DNA of 64,000 nt from Cryptomeria japonica (taxonomy: Eukaryota > Streptophyta > Pinopsida > Cupressales > Cupressaceae). Below are positions 22,528 to 34,206 of this stretch, piece after piece. The DNA lies in assembly GCF_030272615.1 (NCBI RefSeq), contig NC_081413.1, positions 17,866,285 through 17,930,284 on the forward strand, read 5' to 3'. The stretch's first letter is position 1. Each line of letters begins with the position of its first letter. The notes beneath the pieces were generated by a model. The model had not been told where the DNA came from and did not search any database. It saw only the letters and a program-made list of their open reading frames with translations. Both the position numbers and the translations under genes were made by a program.

Positions 22528-23839
22528 CCTACAATATGTATAAATATATTAAAGATTAAAAACAAGCACAAAAGAACATTTAAAATATTAAAAAAAAAAT
22601 CTATATTTTTTTAAAACATTCTCACAGAATACATATCTTTGATTAACAAACATCCTTTATGCAAATGAGATCTCTCCCCTAGCACTTAGCAAATGTCTTT
22701 GGCACCTTTGCAATCCTTCACCTTGGAAAAAAACTAGCAAGCTTCAAAAATACAAAAATGACAACTTTCAATGCTATTGGATGTTTGTGTGGGCTTGTGT
22801 TGGTGAGATGAATCATTCACAAGTGTTATTGGGACGCTTTTAGCTTATAACTTATAGTTTGGGGTTGAAAATGCATATTTTATTGTTTAAATAAGGTGAA
22901 TTGGATGTTTGATGAATGTTTTTTTAAAATACAAATGGTGCTTTTGGCCTGTGTGTTCCCCCTTGTGTAGTTGGGCACAGTTTAGATTTGGTGAGGGTGT
23001 GGCCCTGCCTGCCCCACGTACCTTGAGGACAAGGTACCTGAGGCAGACATGGCCACACACAATTCTTCCTGTCTGCAAATTGGTGGCCTTTTCTGACCTA
23101 GAAGTGGTTTGGTCTGGTGATGGTAGTCAAATGGGAGGAACCTGGCTAATTTGATTTACAAATGTCAAGTAGGAGAATGCATGCAGTTTTGGTCCACCTT
23201 TTTGCACTGTCCTAGATCGGTTTAAAACATTTCTGGCAGATTTTGTTCTCAGGGAGGGAGGTCTTGAAATATATTAAATAAGGGTTACAGGTTATTTTGA
23301 TATAAAATAGCTGTATTTATCAATTTCTTACCTTGTTTTCACACATTCTCTTGTAAGGTTTCTAAAGCAAAATTAACTGCGATTAACAATTAAACAACTT
23401 GGAATTTCAGAAATTGTTTAAAATGTTTCCCTCCCTTTTGCACAATAAAGACAAGAAACATAATTGTATCAAACATAGAACCAAAGCCTGGGAAAGAACT
23501 GCTGCATTGCCCTGGGCCATTTGATTTTGAATTGGCAGCCTGGCATTTTTTTGGTTAAACCTGTTTCTTTTTCCAATGCCATGTAAATCTAATGTTACTA
23601 TGTTGTCGAATTCTCTACAAGGAGAAATGCAATAATGAAGTAACATCAAAAATTGTCAGAGTAAAAGCCATACGACTACTAAAAACTGGACAGTAAAGGT
23701 GCCATCTTAAAGCTGAAGTGCCTTATTTTCTTGAATGGCTTGTTTGAAATTGCAGTTTCAATTTTTATTCTTCTAATGCCATCCCTAGTGGAATTTACAT
23801 TTTTCTAACTGAAGTTTTTTTCTTGCCTTCGACAATCAG
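22528..23839. other. probable intron of the S-acyltransferase gene
   Basis: No coding exon recognised. A palindromic patch, GTACCTTGAGGACAAGGTAC, lies near 23020-23040. The segment ends in CTTCGACAATCAG, a plausible 3' splice site for the exon at 23840. Confidence 0.4.
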
Positions 23840-24340
23840 ATTGGTAACTGCGTTGGTGCAACAAATCATCATCACTTCATCACATTCCTTTTCTTTGCCC
23901 TTGTTAGTAATATTTATGTCCTATTAATGTCAATATACGCAGGCATTTTGGTATGGCCTACTTTAGCTTATGTCCCAATTGATCCTGTATTTGCAGTCAG
24001 GTCCGCTAATGTGTTCAACATTATCAAAGCATTCCTACACGCCTTGATGAGAAGTTCTGTTGTATTATCAGCAAGGGCTGTTGCTTTGATATATCTTATT
24101 GTAGCCAGTATATCTGTGGCTGTTGGAATTGGACTCTTATTTTTCCAACAGGTGCAGTTGCTTTATAGTGGAAAGACTTACATTGACTCTCTTAAATACA
24201 GAAGTAATGGAGCTGTTGAAGCATTGCCACTTAGCAGGGGCTGGGGAAATTTGTTTAGGATCTTTGGAAGTGGGCATCCAATATTTTGGTTGCTACCCAA
24301 AAAGTTCAAAAGTTCTCCCTCTAGCATGAAAAGTCATTAA
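23840..24340 (+). CDS. DHHC-type protein S-acyltransferase, 3' exon
   Basis: An open frame of 166 codons plus TAA follows a 3' splice site (…ACAATCAG, exon from 23840). It starts GNCVGATNHHHFITFL, the segment just C-terminal of the DHHC motif in the catalytic loop of S-acyltransferases. Two hydrophobic segments follow (FFALVSNIYVLLMSIYAGILVW, residues about 19-40; VALIYLIVASISVAVGIGLLFF, about 81-102), then LLYSGKTYIDSLK and a C-terminal tail. The DHHC residues and earlier membrane segments must be on upstream exons, which I do not see in this window. The family palmitoylates cysteines of membrane proteins. The frame is intact, unlike all the element genes here, so it may be a live host gene. 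PAT11-like is my guess for the subgroup. A retained gene fragment is the alternative. Confidence 0.65.
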   Translation: MGNCVGATNHHHFITFLFFALVSNIYVLLMSIYAGILVWPTLAYVPIDPVFAVRSANVFNIIKAFLHALMRSSVVLSARAVALIYLIVASISVAVGIGLLFFQQVQLLYSGKTYIDSLKYRSNGAVEALPLSRGWGNLFRIFGSGHPIFWLLPKKFKSSPSSMKSH

Positions 24341-24457
24341 AAGTAAATTGTCAATTCTCCTGTCATTTTTTTGTCTCGCCAGCTATATTCCATTGGAGTG
24401 GTTGCTTCAGGCTACCAACATATATGCAGCACATTTAAAATAATTTTCTATACCAAA

Positions 24458-24705
24458 CTGGGTGCAAATAGCTGAGGGGATATGCTAGATGAGTGAAATC
24501 TAGAATCTTCAAACTTGAATTTTGTTTAAAGATGACCAGCTTATCAGATGTACTTGCAAGCAGAATTTTAAAATTGCCATCTGCACTCAACTGGGTGCAA
24601 GTAGAGAGTTACGTAGATATGCTAGTTGAGTGAGCCAAAATGTTGAACTACTGATTTTTGTAAAGATCACCTAGAGTGTATGCTCATGATATGTACTTGT
24701 AGGCA
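24458..24705. repeat. imperfect tandem duplication, 133-bp unit
   Basis: CTGGGTGCAA...GATATGCTAG...TTTGTAAAGATCACC-type sequence occurs at 24458 and again at 24591, both ending TGTACTTG(C/T)A(A/G)GCA. It lies in the 3' flank of the S-acyltransferase exon. Confidence 0.7.
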
Positions 24706-27632
24706 TAGTGTTGAACTTACGTGCTATGAAATAATATAGGATATTTCATTGATACATATGTATACCGTCATGTTGCTCATGTTTACAGAAGAACCAAGTT
24801 GACAATATCTTCTGGTTAAGTTTTCTGTGGAAAGTTTTTATCAAAATGGAATATTTAGATGCTGAATCTTGTATAGTGCTGCTTAATCCTTTGCCCAAAC
24901 AACAGAACAATCAACTCAGTGAATTATTGACCAAGTTATTAGATATTACAATAACTTAATTAACATGGTAAAGGGTAACAATAATTAAAAATATTTGCTA
25001 TTATTGTGTAGTTGATAGAAAATGAAATAATTGGAGAAGTACAGGGTATTGAAGTTACAAAAGAACCTCTGATAGGTGCGGTTACAAACATCATGATCTT
25101 ATTAGGAAATTTATCAACTTGATCAAATTATTTCTTACATAACCCCATGAGAGAAAAACATGGATACAAGCTCACAAAATAACTATAATTCAAAGATCAA
25201 AGACATTACTCAAGATTGCACAAAAGAAATACACTAGGAAAACCTTTATTAGAAAAAAGCTTAGCCTCTAAAAAAATCCAAGTTCAATGTATTGCTCGCT
25301 AATGAGAGCATTACAATACACTTAAATAGTCTCCATGAATACTTTTAAAACATAAAGCCCCTCTAACGCATTTTCTATGTTAAAGCATAATGGTAACCAT
25401 TCAATCGCACACCCATGTTGGGCTTCACATATGCACTCAACACAATGACAGCCCACTCAAATCAACGAACCTCAACCACTGAATATGTGCTCGTTTTTAT
25501 AGAATCAAGCGCACATAACAAACAAGTGTTAAGGTAAAATCATGTGCCTCAAAATTATGAGTACACAAAACCATTGACCCCAACATTTACTTTGTTGGTA
25601 AGAACTTTTTTCAATATTAAATGTTTTTCTCATGTTTAACCTACACATACAATACCTAACCAATGTTACATACAACTTTATAAGTGGACCCAAATAAATA
25701 TTTAATACAGTTGAACACATCTCCTAAAGATGCAATACAAATTTATATTTGTTTCATATAATAAAATAATTATTTCTTGTGCATGCTCTACAACACCCTT
25801 TTCCTAATAGATTTCAATGTAACAAATGTTTATAAAAAATCCTATTTAAAGCATAGCCTTGTGAAGAATATTGTGTATAAATGTACTTTCAAGCATTTTT
25901 TAAGCTTAGGACTAAGCTCATAAAAATAATTCTTGAATATAATCCCAATAAAACATTTCAAACCAAACTATTACTTGTATTCCCAAGTGTGAGATAGACT
26001 ACATTAGAAGTCATTAGGGTGTAAATTATGTACATTTGGTGCTATTATAGTATATGTTAAATCCTATGTACCAAAAAATATCAAGCATGTCTCCTATTTA
26101 CCTATTTGTGATAGAAGTTAGGTTCAATACAAATGAGCTTATCAAATGTCTACCTTATATAGGTAATGAGAAAATTCTATGTGTTTTGCATATTATCTTA
26201 ATCTCATTATATGGCTAAAGCCAATGGTTGCATGAAGTTATACTCAAATCTTTAGATTGTTGGGGTCTTTTTGCATTTGTTTATAGATTAAAAATGTTAA
26301 GTCCTTCTAAGTATGCCGGTGCCTAGTGTTGGAGTTTTTTCTTGAACCTTTATTTTTAAGAGAAAAAATATTGCCTGAACTTAGGGATCAAGAGAGAGAG
26401 ATAATATTCAGCCCTATGATCAAAACAAGGACAAGAAAAGTGAAGGAACAAGGTTATCATTAACGTTTTGCACTTTGAGCTCCACAAGACTCAGGAGTCT
26501 ATTCCTACTTGTAGATCTTAAAAGATGACAAATCCTTCACTAAACAAAATACTAGACCATTGAAAGTGGATAATTGACATGTTCTCAGGTATATGAATGG
26601 AGAGTTTTACACTTTATCACATTTAATTATGATCCCTTTCACTTTGAATAATAATGAAAACTAATAAATTATACATCTTCATATCAAACAAATAGTGGAG
26701 TGACAAATGAATCATTGCCAAGCATATCTCTTATATTTTTCTAATCTCCATGAATACACAAAAACTCTAATAAGTTAAACATGAAAGACAAAGATCATTT
26801 AGATTTATAAATTTTGGAAGAGGAAGTTGAATAAGACTGATTGGTGCCAAAGTATGGGCTGCAACGTCATATGCTATGCATTTTATGCCACAATATTAAA
26901 AATGTTTTGAATATCTTTTACAACGTTACCACCTTATGATAACAAGATCACTAAAGTATGTCATATGACCATTCTTGAGATCCATTTGAAAATATAATAT
27001 CCCCATTACCTTTATAAAAGCATTTACACTGTTACTTGAATAAAAAGTAATCATAAAAATAACTCATTGCAATGAAGGTGTAGGAAGATATCGATAACCC
27101 TTGATTATTTGAGTCAAAGAACGTTACATTCCATCCTAGAGATAGTTATAAGACAGTATGATATTCATATAAACCATTTCAAAACACTTAAATATCATGA
27201 ACTAATGGCTAATAGCTATAGACCTTCACTATACTAAGACCTCCCACACTCTTGTACAAAGATTCTATTTTAACTTGTAGACTTCCAAAAGTTTGGAACC
27301 TCTACAAATGAAGAAGAAACTACAATTCAAAGAGAAGTAGAGACCTAGATTGAATTTACACTTGATCGCTGGCACACTTAGCCTCCTTTGATCAACAAAA
27401 AATGTCATACAAGAATATCCCAATTCACATTATTCTCCCCCTTATTTGCACTTGATTTGTAACTAAAAGTTTTCCTTTCCCTTTGCTTTGCATTTTAGTG
27501 AAACTTTATTTGTTGGCATGTAAAAACACTCCCTTTGTTGCACTTACCTCAGCAGGTGAAAAACTTTACCCTTGGGTAAAACTCATTTACTCGCAATTGA
27601 AATCTTCTTAACTTGCATACCAACCAACTGGC

Positions 27633-27942
27633 TATTCTAAACCTCTAAGCACTTATTTTTTCATATAATCATCAAACAATTCAACAAATTACAACTTAGA
27701 GCCTTCCAAATCCCTCCACAATCAATTTGACATTTTTTCAAACATTTAACCTACAGCCTCTTCTCTCTTTGTACTAATTGATATTTGATTAATCCTATTC
27801 TAAACCTCCAAGCACTCATTTTTCCGTATAATCATCAAACAATTGAGAATATTACAACTTAGAGCCTTCCAAATTTAACATGTAGTCAAACATTTAACCT
27901 ACAACCTCTTCTCACTTTGCATTGATTGATATTTGATCAATC
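27633..27942. repeat. imperfect tandem duplication, 163-bp unit
   Basis: TATTCTAAACCTCYAAGCAC...TACAACTTAGAGCCTTCC...TTGATATTTGATYAATC at 27633 is repeated from 27796. It probably lies within the LTR of copia K. Confidence 0.7.
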
Positions 27943-28504
27943 ATTTGTCATACAATCCATTCCCTTTGCCATTTATCATACGTTTGCAAAATTAGGACAA
28001 TATGTATTGCATTTTGCTTAGTCTTATCTATTGTCATATGGTTGTTAATTTAGCATACATCCCAAACTATCTTTTGATTTTCCAAACCTTTCGAAAAATT
28101 ATATATTTGCTCACATTTAAAATACATCTCATTCTATTTAGCATAATATGGAAATCTTCAATGAATCATTGAATCTTGACACACAATAATGGTAATGGAG
28201 AGGAGCAAAACAATTTTCAATATGGCGCTAAAATTTGTCAACTCGCTGCCCCCATATAGCTACTTTCACCATGTAAATGAAACCTCCATTGTGCCTTGCT
28301 TTTATCCATAATAGAATGGAGAAAGATGGCTAGGCCATTTAAGCCTTTTCCACAAAATTTGTAACTGAGAAAAGGTGTTTTCAACATTGCTGGGTCTTTT
28401 TTGGTGTTGTTGACGCTTTGAAAACATTTCAAATATCACAAAAATTGTTGCCAAATATTGAGAAACAACTATATTTTGTCAATGTCTAAACTTATCTGTG
28501 CTCA

Positions 28505-28932
28505 CAACCTTATTCAAAGAATTTGCAACATTCATCAGTCTCTAACTTAACCATATTCACCCTAGCATCCTCGTCCATATCTTTGACAAAATGAACTAAA
28601 CATCAATGCGTTTGGTTCGGGGCATGAAATGTCAGGTTCATAGCTAGGTAGATCGCATTTTGACTATCATAATAAACTATCAATGCGTCTTGTTTTATTC
28701 CAATATTCTCTAAGCCAAATGGCTTCTTTACAAGTATGAGTAGCTACCATATACTCCGCTTTTGTAGTGAATAAAGCAACTACAACATGTCACTCATCTA
28801 GTTGATTGGACCACCAAATAAAGTAAACACATAAGCACTGGTGGATCTTCTGCTATCAATATCACCTGCCAAGTCTAAATCAACATAACCATGAATATCA
28901 AGAGAAATCTCGTTTCCTACCAAATTACCATG
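28505..28932 (-). pseudogene. copia K RNase H fragment
   Basis: Minus-strand translation gives LDIHGYVDLDLAGDIDSRRS, TSAYVFTLFGG and, in other frames, AEYM-like and YDSQNAIYLA blocks. This is the copia RNase H order (GYxDxDxAGDxDxRRST...DSQSAI.LA). Internal stops (for example after GGPIN) and frame changes show decay. The catalytic Asp of GYVD is still visible. Confidence 0.7.
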
Positions 28933-29786
28933 ATAACTGTACATGCCCATTGTTCTACCCATTCAATTTACTAAGTTTTAACCCACAAATGAAAGAAATA
29001 AAATACCAATCATTCAAGTAATAAAAAATTTCTTTTCCATTTCATAAACACGATGCATAATTGAAATAAATCCCATTTTAATTTTTTCCTTTGCATCATA
29101 ATTCATATACACTATCATATTCATAAACATATGAAAACATTTACATTTTCATTCACAAATTTCCATTTACTTTAGGAATGTTTGAGTATATACATAACTT
29201 CTATGATCTTAATGAAACATAAGAGAAACAAATGGTCTAGATGTCTTTGCTAGCATACATCCTCAAATTTCGGCCACCAACTGCATGAGGAAGAGCATCA
29301 CTCAAGCACTTTTCCAACCAACCAAGACTTTACAGTCCCTCATGCCTCTTCTAATTGGAGCGGCTTGACCCTTCGACAAAGAAATTGGTTTGGTGACCTC
29401 ATAATAATAGCCTTGTGAGTATAGTGTTGTGTCCTACATATCTAGAGCTACCATATATTGGCTACAACCTACATGTATGATGTTCCCTGTCTTGTATGTA
29501 AACCCGAATCACAATGAACCAACAATGTAGACAGTGGTGACCTACACTACTTTGGCCAAATAACTCATCACCTAGTACTTCGAGTGTGAGTCGTATGTCC
29601 ACCCACTTCATTGCTCAATTTGGTATACTGACCATTTATTCTATTCCCAATTCATTCCTATAAAGTTAATATCATGATGACTAACTAGGTTATTCCCATC
29701 CACGGATTATCCTAACCCCAATATTAACCAAATCAATGATTTCCACATACCAAAGATACACACAATTACACAACTTCTAACATAGC

Positions 29787-31279
29787 TGTAGACGTATAAA
29801 AATGACCATATTCCTAAATGAATAATTTATGTTCATTTCTCTATTTAATTAAGTCCAATTTAATTAAATTATCCACATTCCTCTATTTAATTAAGTAAAT
29901 TACTCAATTTATTTAAATTAAATTCACTATACCCATTTAATGAATAAACCATTTTATTCAATTAAATTCCCCCTATCCACTTTTAATTAAATTCAAATTT
30001 AATTAAATAGTTATCCTAAATTAAATAAATCTAATTTATTTAATTGCAACCAAATTGAATAAATCATTTAATTCAATTAAATCCTATTATCCCTCCATCC
30101 ACTTGCAAAATTCTACATCTCCCACTTGCCTTCCTAAACCCCTTTCTAATCCCTTCTAGACTCTTCTAATCGCTTCTAATTAGCCTAACCCATCTTCTAA
30201 ACTTTGTCACATTCCTAAACAAGAGGATGTCACTTCTCAAACCCTCAAAGTCTTTGATAACCATTAAAGGCTTCAAACCTTCAACCACTTAAATCCTCAA
30301 AGTCTTTGATAACCATTAAAGGCTTCAAACCTCCAACCACTTGATTCCTCAAAGTCTTCAATAACCATTAATGGTTAACTCAAACCCTCTTACATGGTTA
30401 AAGAATTTGTTTTAACTCAACCTTCACCCAATGCAAAGGTCTCATCAGGCCTTTAATGCTTTGACCATGATTATCTCTTAATCATTTGCACATAGGTTTA
30501 TCTTTGGATTAACTCTTAATCCAGTGGATAATCCTAATTTAGACTTGACCCTTACCTTTTAGATAACCTTAAGGTCTTCTCAGGCATTTAATGTCTCCAA
30601 CCCCTTCTCTCAACCCAATCTTATGTTGACACTTGTCACCATTTCATTGGTGCAAATTGCAAACATGGATCCCCAACTTTCAAACTCAATCCTTGATCAA
30701 CTCTTTCAATCTTGACCATCCATTGCCCTATTTTTGCTATAAATAGAGCTCTCATTCTTCCATTTTTAACAATCATCCCCCAAATTTGTAGTATCACACT
30801 TATGCTCAAATACATTCAAGCTTTCATATCTCATTTTATGCTCATCATTTTAGCCTCTTTTAAATCAGGAACTAGTCTAAATATGCATGTTTAGAATAAT
30901 TTCTTTATCATTTTAGCTCAATCATAGACTAATATATCATGTTAGGATAGTATTTATACTAACCTTGTCATCTTATAATCTAGTTTATTACATTTTAAGA
31001 TCATGCATAGCTTAGGATGCATTTCATACTAAAATCTATCATTGCATCCCTCATTCTTGCATTTGCCATCCCTAAACCATTTTGCTCAGTGATATGAGAG
31101 CAAAAACATTGGTTTGAGGGACATTGTAAGATAGAGAACCATGGGACCAACCTTGGGAAGCTGAGTGATACTTTATTACTCCATAGCTTGCACCAAGAAG
31201 CCCTGTGTGTGTGTGTGGACAAGTATTTTGGAACATTTTTCACATATTAAGTTCTGTCGACCCGCTTTTCCCGCATACA
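29787..31279 (+). repeat. 5' LTR of T
   Basis: 1,493 bp, TG...CA. It holds a 52-bp unit repeated about 2.4 times (CCTCAAAGTCTTTGATAACC starts at 30243, 30295 and, diverged, 30347) and a TATA box. The repeats are also in the 3' LTR (from 47043), so they predate insertion. Confidence 0.95.
30738..30745 (+). promoter_or_regulatory. TATA box of T 5' LTR
   Basis: TATAAATA followed by GAGCTCTCATTCTTCC. The copy in the 3' LTR is at 47539-47546. Transcription would start ~30 bp downstream. Confidence 0.7.
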
Positions 31280-31283
31280 TTTC

Positions 31284-31300
31284 TGGCGCCCACAGTGGGG
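31284..31300 (+). other. primer-binding site of T
   Basis: TGGCGCCCACAGTGGGG starts four bases after the LTR end. The TGGCGCC...GTGGGG form is usual for Tat-group elements. The matching tRNA was not determined. Confidence 0.7.
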
Positions 31301-31367
31301 CCCGACCCCAAATATCAAATCGATTTTTGAAACTAACTACTTTTGCAGGCACGCGGGAAAAATGAAT

Positions 31368-31780
31368 TAGCGCATACAATTCACTGTTTAGCGCATCCAG
31401 TCCACTGTTCAGCGCGTGGGGTCTCTACTTCAGCTCGTAAAGTCCTTTCTTTAGCGCATAACCCCACTAAACTTTTCCTGTAGGTCTCAGCGCGGAAGAA
31501 AAACAGAGTAGCGCATGTGCAAAATAGATTGGCGCGTCGGGTCTGTCAGATAGCGCATCCAGTTTACCATCCAGTGCTTTAAGTCCAGAATCCAGCGCTT
31601 AAAAACCATCTTTTAGCGCATCAAATCATCACTTTTCCTGTAGGTCTCAGCACGGGAGAAAAACAGAGCAGCGCTTCCGACGCACAGAGTAGCGCATCCG
31701 GAACACAATGCAACACATTAAGATATTGTTTTGCGCATAAAGATATTGTTTTAGCACGTAAAGTCCTTTCTGTAGTGCAT
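31368..31780 (+). repeat. TAGCGCAT array 1, 21-bp period
   Basis: The octamer TAGCGC(A/G)T or a one- to three-base variant starts at 31368, 31389, 31410, 31431, 31452, 31488, 31509, 31530, 31551, 31572, 31593, 31614, 31648, 31669, 31690, 31711, 31731, 31752 and 31773. Nearly every step is 21 bp; the two breaks (36 and 34 bp) fall at a repeated TTTTCCTGTAGGTCT insert. The 13 bp between octamers vary freely. Confidence 0.9.
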
Positions 31781-34206
31781 CACAGACAGTGAGCAAGAAA
31801 ATTACAATTGTAACCGAAATAAAATCTAGATTTGTAGAAGTCCACCAAAATCTAGAGTTTCTAACTATTTGATCGAAATTTTGCAGGACGCTGACAATTT
31901 CTTGCAGGTGGAGCGGGAAATTTTCTTCTATCAATTTCTTTTGTTGACCACCAAGATCGAATTTACTTAGTTGACAAATTCTTTTTCATAGATCAAAAAA
32001 ATCATTGCCTTAAAAGGATAAAATAAACACCCTGTTTTTGTGGAGCAACATCTCCACATAGATTTTAGCAAATCACTGAATTGAAAGGCTAAAAATAAAC
32101 CAACTTGATTGCTTTGTCTCGAAAGTGGAAGAAATATGCTCTCCCCTTAACTGGGTGATCAAAAATCCAGACCGCTCTTACAGCTTTCTGTACTTTAAGC
32201 ATTTACATCCTTTAGCAAGCTTGCCTTCTCGAGGAGTTGGAATCAACTCTTAAAGCCATTTATGGCTGGTGTGAAGGGAACGACCTAAGTGGGGAACGAC
32301 TTTAATGCCAAGAATTCCAACCCACTATAATCAAACGTGGAAAGTGACGAAAGTCCTTTTCAACGGTTACGCGCAGCGATTAGCCTTCCCCCAGTATCCT
32401 TGAGATACGTAAAGCCTTTGTTCTAAAGGTTGGGAAGCCTCCTGAGGGAGTTTATCACTGACGGTCGAACGGGAAGCCTGATTACAAACCCTAGAAATAG
32501 AAGCTTTGAGCCGAGTCAGTAACCAGACATTTATAACATCATAGTGCAAGGGTGGGGAAGAATCCGCCCCCAAGATTACTCACCATATATCTCCCAAGAT
32601 AACTACTCAACTGTGAAGAGATTCACTTTGAGTTAATTTCTGGCAAAAGGCAAAAAAACGGGCGCCCTCTAAGGGTTGACATGGCTGTTTGAGTTGACGG
32701 AGTATCGAGACTAGTGGGCTATGATGTTATTTATGACCCTTGACTAAAGAGTCTTTCTGAAGTGTATTACTTGTATCAAAACCTGTTAAAACATTGGGGA
32801 TTTGAACACATCCTCGCATAACATACACTTTCTGTTAGATTAGGCAAAATGGTTGTACTTTTTGTGCCGTACTTGCATTTATTACTTCAGAAAATCATCC
32901 ATCAAATTTGAAAATTTCACAACAAAAATTCAAAATTCACAAAAAAACTCAAACAAAGGAAAAATCAGGGCAGATTAGCGCATAAGAGCAACCTCTTAGC
33001 GTGTAAGGTACTTCTATTAGCGCATCCAATCATCAAATTAGCGCGTTAGTTCAAAACAGTAGCGTTTCATCTTAAGGCAAAACAGTGTAAAATCCTTTAG
33101 CGCATCAGAAAAATAGTCTAGCGCGTGGAAACAACAGCTTAGTGTGTGGAATCCAAACATTAGCGCATAAAGTTCAACAGTTAGCGCGTGGCAAGCCAAG
33201 AATAGCACATATCTTTTTCAAACAGCTAGAAAACAATTTCAAAAAGTCAAAACTTTAGCGCGTGTCTGGGAGCAGCCTAGCGCGTGTGGTTATTATTTTA
33301 GCGCATAGAGGCATTTCAGTAGCGCATGTAGTCTCTGTTTTAGCGCGTGATCCAAAACACAAAAACAAAGGGTAAAACAGTGAGAAATTTTAAAATTTCA
33401 AAAACATTTTTCAGAAGCCTTCTCCATTAGACATCATTTTTCATCAGAACAGAGTGACAAAAACCAACCGTTGCAACTATTTCTTGAGCTAAATTTGCGT
33501 CAGAACAAACGTTGTCAGGATCCTAAACGAATCGCACGATAAAAGATGTCTCTCTTATCATAATCCGGAAACCTCATCATCAGTATCAACAGAATCCTTT
33601 ACCATCTTACAGATTTTATCTTACAAAAACACTTGTTTAAAATTTTCAAGTTGTCAAATCAAGTTTCCATATCGGGAAGCTTTTATCCATATCATTTGAC
33701 ACGCTTTGTCGTGAAGGGGCATCTAAACCTTCACTCTAATAGAGTAAGATTTGAAATTTTTCAAACAAGATCAACTAAATCCAAACCAATCAAAGGAAAC
33801 TATTGATCACTCATGCATATGACTAATCCTCATATTCTGAGAAGAAAGAACCTTTATTGTAACATCACGTTGAAGAAACAACAACCTAGTTTTTCCAAAT
33901 TCATTAAAAGAAACAAGTTCTTATACATCAATCGTCAACTATTCAAATCTCATCGGGTATTCCTTCATCACGTCAAACGTTATATCCAAAACATATCTAG
34001 CGAATTTGACAAATAACCCTTGAAGACAAGAGCATACTGTCAAAAGTTTGCTTTTAATCAAACCATAAACCGCAGCGGAAGAATCAATCCAAAATTCTTG
34101 CCCGACGAGTGTATCACTTATAACACATCTCGACCAGAACCACCCACCCCCGAACAACATATCAACGAGGCTTTTGTCCCTTTCATCACTGAGAGTTTCT
34201 ACTAAA
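31781..34206 (+). other. long untranslated leader of T
   Basis: About 2.4 kb with no convincing frame. It holds array 2 (32976-33348). The rest is ordinary sequence, some of it A-rich. Tat-group leaders are often long and can be spliced. I could not place a splice pair. Confidence 0.5.
32976..33348 (+). repeat. TAGCGCAT array 2, 21-bp period
   Basis: Octamers start at 32976, 32997, 33018, 33039, 33060, 33098, 33119, 33140, 33161, 33182, 33203, 33256, 33278, 33299, 33320 and 33341. Steps are 21 bp (one 22) apart from breaks of 38 and 53 bp. Same orientation as array 1. Confidence 0.9.

Larger units (their letters stand above)
24341..28234. other. 3' flank of host gene and copia K 3' LTR region
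   Basis: No coding frame recognised. It holds two imperfect tandem duplications (listed separately). Somewhere here must be the 3' LTR of copia element K (minus); I could not fix its left border. Confidence 0.4.

Noticed and set aside
23015-23045. GTACCTTGAGGACAAGGTAC palindrome as a gypsy 3' remnant
   Set aside because: TTGAGGACAAGG occurs after integrase in some gypsy elements, but no coding or LTR context supports it here.
24341-25100. Further exons of the S-acyltransferase
   Set aside because: The TAA at 24338-24340 ends the frame at a plausible C-terminus and nothing downstream resembles this family.
31368-33348. Regularly spaced short repeats resembling a CRISPR array
   Set aside because: The repeat is only 8 bp, the period 21 bp, there are no cas genes, and it lies in the leader of a plant retrotransposon.
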